Assembly (NCBI GenBank): GCA_023408075.1
Contig: JAEYKW010000043.1
Location: forward strand, 1-27,675
Reading direction: 5' to 3'
Source of the DNA: Bacillota bacterium
Lineage (GTDB): Bacteria > Bacillota > Clostridia > Christensenellales > SZUA-584
DNA length: 27,675 bases
Of the stretch, positions 13,707-20,941 are shown piece after piece (positions within the stretch are counted from its first letter, which is position 1; every line of letters begins with the position of its first letter). A program made the position numbers and the translations under genes. The notes below the pieces were generated by a model, which worked only from the letters and a program-made list of their open reading frames with translations, was not told the origin of the DNA and did no database searches.

Positions 13707-14633
13707 TTATCCCACACGGCGGGCAAGCACAAAGTTTCTTGCCCAGTAGGAATTATCCAGCGCGCTGACCATCACTTTGCCTTGGCCCGATGACGCATGC
13801 ACAAACTGGCCGCCGCCGGTATAGATGCCCATGTGACTGACATATGAAGAGGTATCGGACTTAAAGAACACGAGGTCACCCTTTTTCAACGAGCCTGTGC
13901 TCGTTATTTTTGTCCATGCGGATACCTCACTGTATGCCGATGCCGAATATCTCTGTACGCTGAACCCGGCATTTGTCATCGCATAGTAGGCGAGGCCCGA
14001 ACAGTCAAACGTACTTGGCCCGTTTCCGCCGAGCACATAGGGTTTATCCATCTGAGCCAAGGCGATATCCGCGATGGCCGCTGTGGCAGAAGGCGCGGCA
14101 CTTTGCTGTGAAGCCCTTACCGCGTTGCCGGAGAACGCCTTATTGTGCGTGGCAGGGCCGACAATGCCGTCGGCACTGAGGCCGTTGGCTTTCTGGAACG
14201 CAATGGCTGCGCTGCGCGTAACGGTGCCATAATTTCCTGTGGCGGTTCCGCTGAAATAACCGAGCTCTTTGAGCTTGAGCTGGAGGGCCTGTACCGCTTC
14301 ACCGGAGCTGCCCTCTTTGAGTACGAGGCTCTTGGCTGTGGACGAGTAAAGCTTGTTTTGGGTTAAAGGCCCCGCAACGCCATCGGCTGCCAGGCCGTTG
14401 TTGCTCTGGAAACGAATCACCGCTGTTTTTGTCAGAGCTGCGTAGTTTCCCGTTGCGTTGGGGTAATCCATATATCCAAGTGCGAGCAGGCGGTTTTGCA
14501 ACTGAGTGACATCACTGCCGCTGCTTCCGAGCTTCATCGTCGGTGCAGCCGCCATCGCAGATGGTACCGCTGCAAACAGCACGGTCAGGACGCAAAGTGT
14601 CACCACGATCAGTCTTATATTTCTTTTCTTCAT
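13707..14633 (-). CDS. Secreted NlpC/P60 peptidoglycan hydrolase with two PG-binding domains
   Basis: The 308-residue protein has a signal peptide (cleavage near AMA at 26-28) and two PG_binding_1 repeats (about 34-95 and 104-168, each with LQ..L..LGY and the GLxADGxxGPxT motif). A C-terminal NlpC/P60 peptidase domain (about 186-308) carries Cys211 in FDCSG, His267 in SHMG and His279 in VHAS. The enzyme cuts peptide bonds in peptidoglycan stems, usually between D-Glu and the diamino acid. It is monocistronic, with a promoter at 14675-14703 and a terminator after it. It is probably used in wall turnover or cell separation. Confidence 0.95.
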   Translation of the reverse strand: MKKRNIRLIVVTLCVLTVLFAAVPSAMAAAPTMKLGSSGSDVTQLQNRLLALGYMDYPNATGNYAALTKTAVIRFQSNNGLAADGVAGPLTQNKLYSSTAKSLVLKEGSSGEAVQALQLKLKELGYFSGTATGNYGTVTRSAAIAFQKANGLSADGIVGPATHNKAFSGNAVRASQQSAAPSATAAIADIALAQMDKPYVLGGNGPSTFDCSGLAYYAMTNAGFSVQRYSASAYSEVSAWTKITSTGSLKKGDLVFFKSDTSSYVSHMGIYTGGGQFVHASSGQGKVMVSALDNSYWARNFVLARRVG

Positions 14634-14674
14634 AACGTCTCTGTCTCCCTTCTGTGTTTTTGCTTTGGAGTCTT

Positions 14675-14703
14675 ATTATAACGAATAGACACATATAGCT
14701 CAA
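14675..14703 (-). promoter_or_regulatory. Promoter of the NlpC/P60 gene, with inverted repeat
   Basis: TTGAGC and TATAAT are separated by 17 bases on the minus strand. An inverted repeat GACACAT/ATGTGTC (14688-14694 and 14713-14719) straddles the -35 box and may be a regulator site. Confidence 0.65.
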
Positions 14704-14761
14704 AACGCCCTAATGTGTCCTATCTGTGTTTAATCATATGGAGAGATATATATTACGCATA

Positions 14762-14796
14762 TGTTAAAGTAATGTTACAATTTGATGGTATATACT
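14762..14796 (+). promoter_or_regulatory. WalR-like box followed by a -10 element
   Basis: TGTTAA-AGTAA-TGTTAC (14762-14778) fits the Bacillus WalR consensus TGTWAH-N5-TGTWAH with no mismatch. A TATACT lies 12 bases further on, a spacing typical of promoters activated by OmpR-family regulators, and no good -35 box is present. It would drive plus-strand transcription into 14803 onward. The site could also act on the NlpC/P60 gene about 130 bases away on the other strand. Confidence 0.45.
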
Positions 14797-14802
14797 CCTG
14801 TT

Positions 14803-15191
14803 TACGTGGCTGAGGGCATAATAATATGGAAGCGAAAGAATATAATATCAACAGTACCAGCAAAAAAGGCCATCGCAGCTGTTAAGCTGCGTAAAGTCTC
14901 AAAGGCATTGCTTGAGAAGCAACGCGTTCGTTCATTCGGTCCGCTGCCTAGCGGCGGCGGTAATGCGGCATAGCATCTGCTGTAGATTCTTACCTGATCC
15001 GCAGGCACTCACGATGCCAGTCAAAATGGCAGATGGCCAAGCGGACGGAATGCAAGGGGCAAAAACAGAATGTGCTCTAAAGGCATAGCCCAACGGCAGG
15101 CAGACAGCTAAACGGTGGATTGACTATCAAACAGACAGCTTCGGTGCTTTTGGCTCCTGTCCAGAGACTTACCGTCTGCCTTGCGGCGGAC
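14803..15191 (+). ncRNA. Candidate structured non-coding RNA
   Basis: No credible protein gene lies here, but many stems do. On the plus strand: CGCAGCT-GTTA-AGCTGCG (14874-14891), TTGCTT-GAG-AAGCAA (14908-14922), CCGCT/AGCGG (14941-14954) and GGTAA/TTACC (14959-14994). TCCGC/GCGGA (14998-15045) encloses GGC/GCC and TGCCA/TGGCA. The long-range pair AGGCAGAC/GTCTGCCT (15098-15105 with 15174-15181) encloses GACAG/CTGTC. I do not recognise tmRNA, RNase P RNA, SRP RNA or 6S RNA signatures. The 3' end is not defined. A decayed gene remains possible. Confidence 0.3.
14826..14885 (+). CDS. Possible 19-residue peptide ORF
   Basis: ATG at 14826 opens a 19-codon frame ending in Cys (starts MEAKEYNIN, ends GHRSC), with GAGGG about ten bases upstream. 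Its stop codon falls inside the 14874-14891 hairpin. It could be a leader peptide or chance; there is no downstream plus-strand gene for it to control. Confidence 0.15.
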   Translation: MEAKEYNINSTSKKGHRSC

Positions 15192-15304
15192 GTGCTTGTT
15201 TGCGGCTGCTATGTAAGGAACTTATATCGCTTAAAACTTATGTCTGTTGTGAATCGCTCTGCTCACAGATTTCTGATTAAAAACGTCAAGCGCCATATTT
15301 TCAG

Positions 15305-15338
15305 TCAACAAAAAAGAGGCCGCTTCGGCCTCTTAAAG
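15305..15338 (-). terminator. Terminator of the perR-dfx-rbr operon
   Basis: AAGAGGCC/GGCCTCTT stem with a short loop, followed on the minus strand by TTTTTTGTTG, just after the rubrerythrin stop. Confidence 0.88.
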
Positions 15339-15350
15339 TTGTATGTCGGT

Positions 15351-15887
15351 TTAATAGTTCTGGGAGTAAAGCTCAAAGTATGCTTTGGCATGCGCGCAAA
15401 CGGGGCAGACAGCCGGTGCTTCCTTGCCCACAAAACGGTGCCCGCAGTTGGAGCATTTCCATTCGACCTCGACATCGCGTTCAAACACAACGCCGTTTTT
15501 CACGTTTTCAGCCAGCGCTTTATAACGCGCCTCATGCAGCTTTTCAACGCCGGCAACGCCGTCAAACAGCTTTGCGATATCCTCAAAGCCTTCTTCTCTG
15601 GCTTCCTTGGCCATGCGCGGATACATGTCTTCCCACTCGTAGTGCTCTCCGCCTGCGGCGCTCACAAGGTTATCCATCGTAGAGCCGATGCCCGCGAACA
15701 GCTTATACCAAAGCTCGGCATGCTCTTTTTCGTTGGCGGCTGTTTCGGCAAATATGTTGGAAATCTGAACGTAGCCTTCCTTTTTGGCTTTGGACGAAAA
15801 GAAGGTGTACTTATTGCGCGCCATCGACTCGCCCGCAAAAGCGTCCATCAGATTCTTCTCAGTTTTCGTTCCTTTTAATTTATCCAT
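15351..15887 (-). CDS. rbr: Rubrerythrin
   Basis: Rubrerythrin reduces hydrogen peroxide in anaerobes using a diiron centre and a rubredoxin-type iron. The 178-residue protein has the diiron ligands Glu20 (AGESMARN), Glu53 and His56 (ANEKEH), a Glu in the EAREE segment near 95-99, and Glu115/His118 (VEKLH). The C-terminal rubredoxin domain has CSNC (145-148) and CPVC (161-164). I chose ATG at 15887 because GGGAG is seven bases upstream and the known N-terminus starts there; the longer frame overlaps the upstream gene. It is last in the perR operon, 31 bases after the desulfoferrodoxin stop, and its electrons probably come from NADH through rubredoxin-type carriers. Confidence 0.96.
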   Translation of the reverse strand: MDKLKGTKTEKNLMDAFAGESMARNKYTFFSSKAKKEGYVQISNIFAETAANEKEHAELWYKLFAGIGSTMDNLVSAAGGEHYEWEDMYPRMAKEAREEGFEDIAKLFDGVAGVEKLHEARYKALAENVKNGVVFERDVEVEWKCSNCGHRFVGKEAPAVCPVCAHAKAYFELYSQNY

Positions 15888-15918
15888 CTTGATTCTCCCT
15901 CTTTTATGGTTTAATTTT

Positions 15919-16299
15919 TTATGATTTCCAAAGTCCGTGCAGGTTGCAGTATTCATAGACGGTTTCAATGTCCTCGGCCTTCACATCGAATGTGGCTTCG
16001 GGCACGCCGGTGGGGTCAAGTTTCGCGCGAAGCGACTGACCGTTCTTCTTGAACACCTCGATGAAGCAGATGTGGTGTTCTTCCGTCATCGGATGCGCTA
16101 CGCTGCCGATTTTGACAGTTGTCTTATCGCCGTCCGCCACGATCACAGGAACATGTTTTTCAACAGCGGCTTCCTTGGTATTGGCCTCAAGCTTAATCAT
16201 CTTCTGTCCGCAGCAAACGAGCGTGGGAGCGCCTTCATTCACGATGCTGACCACATGGCCGCAGACTTCACAGTAATAATAATCGCCGTAATGTGTCAT
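15919..16299 (-). CDS. dfx: Desulfoferrodoxin (class I superoxide reductase)
   Basis: This enzyme reduces superoxide to hydrogen peroxide without producing oxygen. The 126-residue protein carries an N-terminal desulforedoxin iron site (Cys10, Cys13, Cys29, Cys30) and the catalytic Fe(His)4Cys site: His49 in EKHVP, His69 in AHPM, His75 in TEEH, Cys118 and His121 in CNLHG. Glu47 and Lys48, which guide the substrate, are present. I prefer ATG at 16299; the upstream in-frame TTG at 16311 touches the AGAAAGG motif. It lies between perR and rubrerythrin, so its peroxide product can be removed by the next gene product. Confidence 0.96.
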   Translation of the reverse strand: MTHYGDYYYCEVCGHVVSIVNEGAPTLVCCGQKMIKLEANTKEAAVEKHVPVIVADGDKTTVKIGSVAHPMTEEHHICFIEVFKKNGQSLRAKLDPTGVPEATFDVKAEDIETVYEYCNLHGLWKS

Positions 16300-16319
16300 T
16301 TTTAATACCAACCTTTCTT

Positions 16320-16730
16320 TTAATTATATGATTGCTGATCGTTGCATTGATCACAAACGCCATAAAATGTGATATGGCAGCCTTCGAGCTGATGTCCGCA
16401 CGCATCGACGGAATTGAGTGCAGTGTCTTCAAGAGCCTTGGCATTCAAATCGTACACCTTGCCGCACTGACGGCAATAAAAGTGAGAATGCAAAGCCACA
16501 TTGCCGTCGTACCGGTCGAACGTACCGCCGCATGATAGCCGCTGGATGAGGCCCTGATTCTCGAGTATGCTCAAGTTGCGGTATACGGTGCTGAGGCTTA
16601 AGTTCGGGAAAGCCGGTTTCATTTTCTCAAACAGCCAGAATGCGTTCGGATGCGAGTCTGTAGACTGCAGAACATCAAGCATGTATTTTCTTTGTTTGGT
16701 ATTGCGCACGGTTTTGTTGTCAAGAACCAT
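16320..16730 (-). CDS. perR: Peroxide-sensing Fur-family repressor PerR
   Basis: The 136-residue protein has the Fur winged helix (TVYRNLSILE at 49-58) and two CxxC zinc motifs (Cys86/89 and Cys126/129). The regulatory metal ligands match PerR position by position: His27, Asp75, His81, His83 and Asp94. Asp75, six residues before HSH, is the feature separating PerR from Fur, which has Glu there. PerR with iron is inactivated when peroxide oxidises these His residues. AAGGTGG lies six bases before ATG. It is first in an operon with desulfoferrodoxin and rubrerythrin and has a palindrome at its promoter, so it probably represses its own operon. Confidence 0.93.
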   Translation of the reverse strand: MVLDNKTVRNTKQRKYMLDVLQSTDSHPNAFWLFEKMKPAFPNLSLSTVYRNLSILENQGLIQRLSCGGTFDRYDGNVALHSHFYCRQCGKVYDLNAKALEDTALNSVDACGHQLEGCHITFYGVCDQCNDQQSYN

Positions 16731-16746
16731 GGGAAACCACCTTCTT

Positions 16747-16765
16747 ATTAAGAATCGTTATTAAT
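16747..16765. promoter_or_regulatory. Fur/PerR-type operator
   Basis: A 9-1-9 palindrome, ATTAAGAAT-C-GTTATTAAT, pairs at seven of nine positions per arm. It lies directly after the -10 box of the perR promoter, where a bound repressor would block initiation. Confidence 0.6.
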
Positions 16766-16794
16766 AAATTAGCACTGTTTGATTGACTTGTCAA
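16766..16794 (-). promoter_or_regulatory. Promoter of the perR-dfx-rbr operon
   Basis: Consensus TTGACA and TAATTT are separated by 17 bases on the minus strand. Confidence 0.7.
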
Positions 16795-16845
16795 GCACAA
16801 TAAAGAAATTTTTTCATAGAAATAAAGCATGGTCTTCCTATTATA

Positions 16846-16876
16846 GATTAATAATGATATGTTATTGATATTAATC
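16846..16876. promoter_or_regulatory. AT-rich inverted repeat before the clostripain-like gene
   Basis: GATTAATA and TATTAATC are separated by 15 bases, with an inner AATAA/TTATT pair. It ends just before the ribosome binding site of the plus-strand gene. It could be an operator for that gene, whose promoter is not clear (only TATTAT at 16839-16844 as a weak -10). Confidence 0.4.
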
Positions 16877-16891
16877 AAAGGAGCCGTGATT

Positions 16892-18901
16892 ATGCGTCCA
16901 AATCACAGAAAAACTGTTGCGCTCTTTTTGTGTACCTTGATTCTTTTTTCATTGACAGGCTGCAACGCATTTTACAGAAATGCGGCCGATGTTTTTGGCC
17001 CCGAAACGGACGGCGTATGGGGCAAAACGCCTGGGCCATCCTCAATTTCATCCGTCGCTCCGACAGATGAGCGCATACCGGGGACGTGGACGGTGATGCT
17101 TTATTTGAACGGCTCCGATCTTGAGAGCGAGGGCGCAGAAGGCACCGCCAGCCTTCAGAGTATTGTGAGTGCCGACCTGCCGGAGGGGATCAATGTCCTG
17201 ATCTATACCGGGGGGACAGCGCAATGGAACAACGACGTGGTGAGCCCTGAAGCCAACCAGATTTGGCTTGTTAAGAACAACGATCTCACGCTGCTCGAAA
17301 CGCTAAAGCCCCAAAGCATGGGCGAAAGCGCAACGCTTGCGGCGTTTATATCTTATGCACAGGCCAGTTATCCGGCGGATCATAAAGCGCTGCTGATGTG
17401 GGATCATGGCGGCGGCAGTGTGATCGGTTTTGGGGCCGATGAGCTGTATGATTATGACGGGCTTTACCTTTCGGAAATGACGGATGCGTTTTCATCCGCT
17501 TACGACGGGCAGCCATTCGAGCTGATCGGCTTTGACGCGTGCCTGATGGCGAGCGTGGAGATGGCGGCGGTGGCCGCGCCGTATGCGAAATACCTTGTGG
17601 CGTCCGAAGAGGTGGAGCCGGGCAGCGGCTGGGACTACGGGCATTTGCTGCAGGCGCTTTCCGCCGATACTGGCATGACAGGCGCGGAGCTCGGAACCGT
17701 GATCACCGACGGCTATTTTGAAAGAAGCGCGGGCAGCGGCATGGAGGGAGACCTGACCTGTTCGGTGGTTGATTTGAGCAAGATCGGCGTGATTGAAGAG
17801 CAGCTTGCGGCTTACGCATCCAGCCTCGACGGACAGCTCGCCGAGCCTTTAACCGTACAGACGCTTTCAAAAGCGAGACAAAACGCAGATAAATACGGTG
17901 AAGAACCGGGCGCCGCAGGCACTGAGACGCTCAACATGATTGACTTTTATCACTTCATTTCGCTTCAGGAAGGCGGAGACGCAGCGGAACAGCTGATGGC
18001 TGCGATTGAGGATGCCGTCGTGTATGAGCGCAGCGGAGACCAGCAGGTCAATTCATATGGCCTTTCCATCTATTTTCCGCTCGAGGTGCCGCAAAGCGGT
18101 GATGCAAGCCTTGATGTATACAATACGATTGACTTTTGTCCCGAATACAAAGAATTCGTCGTGGATTATCTCGCGGCGCTGGATGAAGATGCATCAGAAA
18201 TGCCCGTGGATTACAACAGCGAACTGATTCCTGCGGCTCAAAACGGCGATTTAAGCGAAGTGGGGTCGTTCTATGTGCACTTAACCGATGCGCAGATGGA
18301 TTACCTGTCGTATGTTTACTGCACGCTCGGGCTTTATCTGGACGACGGGACGATCGTGGACTTGGGGTTTGACAGCGACCTCAATATTGACTATACCGAT
18401 AACACCGTGCACGACAATTTTCAAGGCTATTGGACGGGAATAAACGGCCAGTTTGCGGCTGTTTATGTGATGGAGGAAACGGACGATTATGTGATATACA
18501 GCATCCCCGTGCTGTATAAAAGCAAAGATGATGCGAGCGAGACGGATGATGACAATATGGCGATTATCCGCGCCACATGGTATTGGGACAGCACATATGA
18601 AAACGGCGGCTACTATGAATACAACGGCATGTATTCTATGAATCAGGAATATGACGCACCGTCAACAAAACTGACGATTGAACCGGCAGCCGGTGACGTG
18701 GTGACCCCGATATACTGGCCGTATTACGCGGCGGACGGGGATTACGACTCGTATTACACGGCTGACCCGTATACGCTCGGAGACGAGGGCATTGTGCTGG
18801 GTTGGATCGAGCTGCCGTCGGGCAGTTATCAGTACGGCTTCATGTTTTATGATGTATACGGCAACGAGCACTACAGCGAAATGACGGACTTTGACGTTTA
18901 A
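16892..18901 (+). CDS. Clostripain-family (C11) cysteine peptidase, lipoprotein
   Basis: Peptidases of family C11 cleave after basic residues. The 669-residue protein has a lipoprotein signal (lipobox LTGC, Cys24), so it should be surface-anchored. The catalytic domain starts near residue 65 (WTVMLYLNGSDLE) and carries His172 in WDHGGG and Cys217 in GFDACLMAS, the expected dyad. The part after about residue 420 is acidic, Tyr- and Asp-rich, and probably forms beta-rich domains unlike classic clostripain. I chose ATG at 16892 because AAAGGAG lies eight bases upstream and the signal peptide follows; the longer frame from 16859 lies within the inverted repeat. It is monocistronic, ended by a strong terminator. 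Substrate is unknown. Confidence 0.92.
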   Translation: MRPNHRKTVALFLCTLILFSLTGCNAFYRNAADVFGPETDGVWGKTPGPSSISSVAPTDERIPGTWTVMLYLNGSDLESEGAEGTASLQSIVSADLPEGINVLIYTGGTAQWNNDVVSPEANQIWLVKNNDLTLLETLKPQSMGESATLAAFISYAQASYPADHKALLMWDHGGGSVIGFGADELYDYDGLYLSEMTDAFSSAYDGQPFELIGFDACLMASVEMAAVAAPYAKYLVASEEVEPGSGWDYGHLLQALSADTGMTGAELGTVITDGYFERSAGSGMEGDLTCSVVDLSKIGVIEEQLAAYASSLDGQLAEPLTVQTLSKARQNADKYGEEPGAAGTETLNMIDFYHFISLQEGGDAAEQLMAAIEDAVVYERSGDQQVNSYGLSIYFPLEVPQSGDASLDVYNTIDFCPEYKEFVVDYLAALDEDASEMPVDYNSELIPAAQNGDLSEVGSFYVHLTDAQMDYLSYVYCTLGLYLDDGTIVDLGFDSDLNIDYTDNTVHDNFQGYWTGINGQFAAVYVMEETDDYVIYSIPVLYKSKDDASETDDDNMAIIRATWYWDSTYENGGYYEYNGMYSMNQEYDAPSTKLTIEPAAGDVVTPIYWPYYAADGDYDSYYTADPYTLGDEGIVLGWIELPSGSYQYGFMFYDVYGNEHYSEMTDFDV

Positions 18902-18920
18902 TAAACTTTAACAAATTATG

Positions 18921-18957
18921 ATCCCCCGGCTTATGTGAGAGTATGCCGGGGGTTTTT
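18921..18957 (+). terminator. Terminator of the clostripain-like gene
   Basis: CCCCCGGC/GCCGGGGG stem with a 14-base loop, then TTTTT, about 20 bases after the stop. Confidence 0.9.
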
Positions 18958-18960
18958 CGT

Positions 18961-19249
18961 ATCGGGTGAAGCCTTTCATAACCGTTGTCGCCTTCGGCAA
19001 TCTTTTGCGTCCGACAGCGGAGTTTTTAGAATCAATTGACGGTACAGTCTTGACGGCAAATATAAAAAAGCTAACGGTCACAAAAATGGGCAGATGGTTG
19101 ATAACAGCAAAGTCGAAACACTCGTGTGAGGTTTCAGTATTGGAAAAGCTGTGGCCAATGGAAGAGTGATGGTTTGGCGGGGCCAACAACCCCTCCATTT
19201 TCTGTGCATATCCTTCAAGAGGGGTCATATTCGGCACTTTTGGAGCTTC
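18961..19249. other. Intergenic stretch without a supported gene
   Basis: Open frames exist on both strands (plus 18966-19169, 67 codons; minus 18908-19285, 125 codons), but the minus one runs through two terminators and neither has a convincing ribosome binding site or a family I recognise. The stretch may be a remnant or a dispersed repeat. Confidence 0.35.
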
Positions 19250-19289
19250 AAAAAAGAATAGGCTGTGCGGACATTGCGTCAGCACAGCC
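19250..19289 (-). terminator. Terminator of the nfeD-floA operon
   Basis: GGCTGTGC/GCACAGCC stem with a 13-base loop. On the minus strand it is followed by TATTCTTTTTT, shortly after the stop of the third gene. Confidence 0.85.
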
Positions 19290-19307
19290 TTCTTTGCTTA
19301 ATTCAAT

Positions 19308-19772
19308 TTACCTGTGAGCTTTGCGCGTGAGAATTTCGGAATAGATCACGGCGCGAACAAAATCGTTTTTGTCCTCAAACAGTTTTAAGGTACTTTTTTG
19401 GTGTCTGACGACTTTTTTGGGCGCCTCAACAGCATCGGCGCTATCCGTATGGAATGTGGCAAGATCGATGCTTGCGTATCGGCTTTCCGTCTTAGCACCT
19501 AAAGCCGTCTCCGACATTCGCGGCGCTAAGTTCGTCTGCGGCGGCGGCGCTGCTGGCCGCTGCACAGCCGGCTGATGATAAGGATAGCTCGGCCGGGGTT
19601 CGTGTGCGCGCTGCTGCGCCTCCATTTCGCCCGACATCATAAACGCACGCTGAATGTCGCTGAGTGTGGGGCGCGCCGGTGTACCGTCAGTGTTTTTATC
19701 GGGTCTTTTCTTGCTCGCGGCGGACAGCAGCGATACGACCACGATCACGATGATGATAATAATGACTTCCAT
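19308..19772 (-). CDS. Small membrane-anchored protein encoded after floA
   Basis: I do not recognise a named family. The 154-residue protein has one N-terminal hydrophobic helix (about 3-18, very rich in Ile and Val), a long low-complexity middle rich in Pro, Ala and Gln (about 60-95), and a charged, probably helical C-terminus (LKLFEDKNDFVRAVIYSEILTRK). AAGGA lies nine bases before ATG, and the gene starts 12 bases after the floA stop, in one operon with nfeD and floA. In Bacillus a small third gene (yqfB) also follows floA. A role as a flotillin partner is inference from position only. Confidence 0.75.
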   Translation of the reverse strand: MEVIIIIIVIVVVSLLSAASKKRPDKNTDGTPARPTLSDIQRAFMMSGEMEAQQRAHEPRPSYPYHQPAVQRPAAPPPQTNLAPRMSETALGAKTESRYASIDLATFHTDSADAVEAPKKVVRHQKSTLKLFEDKNDFVRAVIYSEILTRKAHR

Positions 19773-19784
19773 AAAACATCATCC

Positions 19785-20777
19785 TTATTCGGTTTCTTTT
19801 TCGATTTTGGGCGATGTCGCGTTCGAGATCGCGTCGCGCATGCTCGTATCGGCCATCACATTTTTCATGTTGTAGTAATCCATCACGCCAAGGTTTCCGT
19901 CTTTAAAAGCAATTGCCATCGCAAGAGGAATCTCCGCCTCAGCCTCCACGACTTTGGCGCGCATCTCCTGCACGGCGGCGAGCATTTCCTGTTCTTTGGC
20001 CACAGCCATCGCACGGCGTTCCTCCGCCTTGGCCTGGGCGATCTTTTTATCGGCCTGCGCCTGATCAATCTGCAGCTGGGCGCCGATATTGCGTCCCACG
20101 TCCACGTCCGCGATATCAATGGAGAGAATCTCGAACGCGGTGCCCGCGTCGAGCCCCTTGGCCAGCACGGTTTTGGAGATAAGATCCGGATTTTCGAGCA
20201 CTTCCTTATGCGAGAGCGAGCTGCCGACGGTGGTGACGATGCCTTCGCCCACGCGCGCGATGACCGTTTCTTCACCCGCGCCGCCCACAAGACGGTCGAT
20301 ATTCGTGCGCACGGTGACGCGTGCTTTCGCTTTCAGCTCAATGCCGTCTTTGGCGATGGCCGCGACGATGGGCGTTTCAATGACTTTCGGGTTGACGCTC
20401 ATCTTCACGGCGGTCAGCACGTCGCGGCCCGCAAGGTCAATAGCGGTTGCTTTCTTGAAATCGAGAGGGATGTCGGCTTTTTGCGCTGCGATTAGCGCAT
20501 CGACGACACGGTCCACATTGCCGCCTGCGAGATAGTGGTATTCAAGCATATCCGTCGTCATGGCGATACCGGCTTTGATAGCCTTGATCAGCGGATTCAC
20601 GATGCTTGACGGGGATATTCTTCGAAGGCGCATACCGACCAGCGATATGATTTTTACCTTGACACCCGCCGCGCGCGCGGCGATCCACAGACGCACCGGT
20701 ACGAAGCTGAAGAAAAAGACAAGGAATATGAATACAGCGACAATGATGATGATGTACAACCAAAGTTCAGGTAACAT
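19785..20777 (-). CDS. floA: Flotillin-like protein FloA
   Basis: FloA scaffolds membrane microdomains and affects protein complexes and membrane fluidity. The 330-residue protein has an N-terminal membrane segment (about 6-28), a SPFH-like domain (about 35-200; e.g. VPVRLWIAARAAGVKV, NPLIKAIKAGI, DRVVDALIAAQKA), and an Ala/Glu-rich coiled region (about 235-290) with DQAQADKKIAQAKAEERRA. This is the UPF0365 length and pattern. AAAGGAG lies nine bases before ATG. It follows nfeD by about 165 bases and precedes a small membrane protein, the usual nfeD-floA arrangement. Confidence 0.96.
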   Translation of the reverse strand: MLPELWLYIIIIVAVFIFLVFFFSFVPVRLWIAARAAGVKVKIISLVGMRLRRISPSSIVNPLIKAIKAGIAMTTDMLEYHYLAGGNVDRVVDALIAAQKADIPLDFKKATAIDLAGRDVLTAVKMSVNPKVIETPIVAAIAKDGIELKAKARVTVRTNIDRLVGGAGEETVIARVGEGIVTTVGSSLSHKEVLENPDLISKTVLAKGLDAGTAFEILSIDIADVDVGRNIGAQLQIDQAQADKKIAQAKAEERRAMAVAKEQEMLAAVQEMRAKVVEAEAEIPLAMAIAFKDGNLGVMDYYNMKNVMADTSMRDAISNATSPKIEKETE

Positions 20778-20941
20778 TATTAATCACTCCTTTGTATATA
20801 TTAGTTTTCATGAAATGACGAAAAATACGTAAAAGTTTAAATTTCAGCTCACGATTCGGCAAAAGCAAAGCTTTGACGCTTTTTTATATCAGCATCGCCG
20901 AAACGGTTTTATCGGTTGCGCTTGCGGGACAGCATTTGATA

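Noticed and set aside
14782..14973. 63-codon plus-strand frame in the structured stretch
   Set aside because: It begins before the predicted -10 box, has no ribosome binding site and no recognisable family.
14881..15095. GTTAAGC and GCCCAAC words resembling integron attC core sites
   Set aside because: They are in the wrong order and spacing for an attC site and there is no integrase; chance matches.
14700..15300. Possible tmRNA, RNase P RNA, SRP RNA or group II intron
   Set aside because: Their hallmark sequences (for example GAGGAAAGTCC of RNase P, or a tRNA-like 3' end with CCA) are not found on either strand.
15120..15878. 252-codon plus-strand frame
   Set aside because: Mostly opposite rubrerythrin, whose metal ligands are all present; no ribosome binding site.
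19575..20495. 306-codon plus-strand frame
   Set aside because: Shadow of floA and its neighbour; composition is His- and Arg-rich and no family motif is visible.
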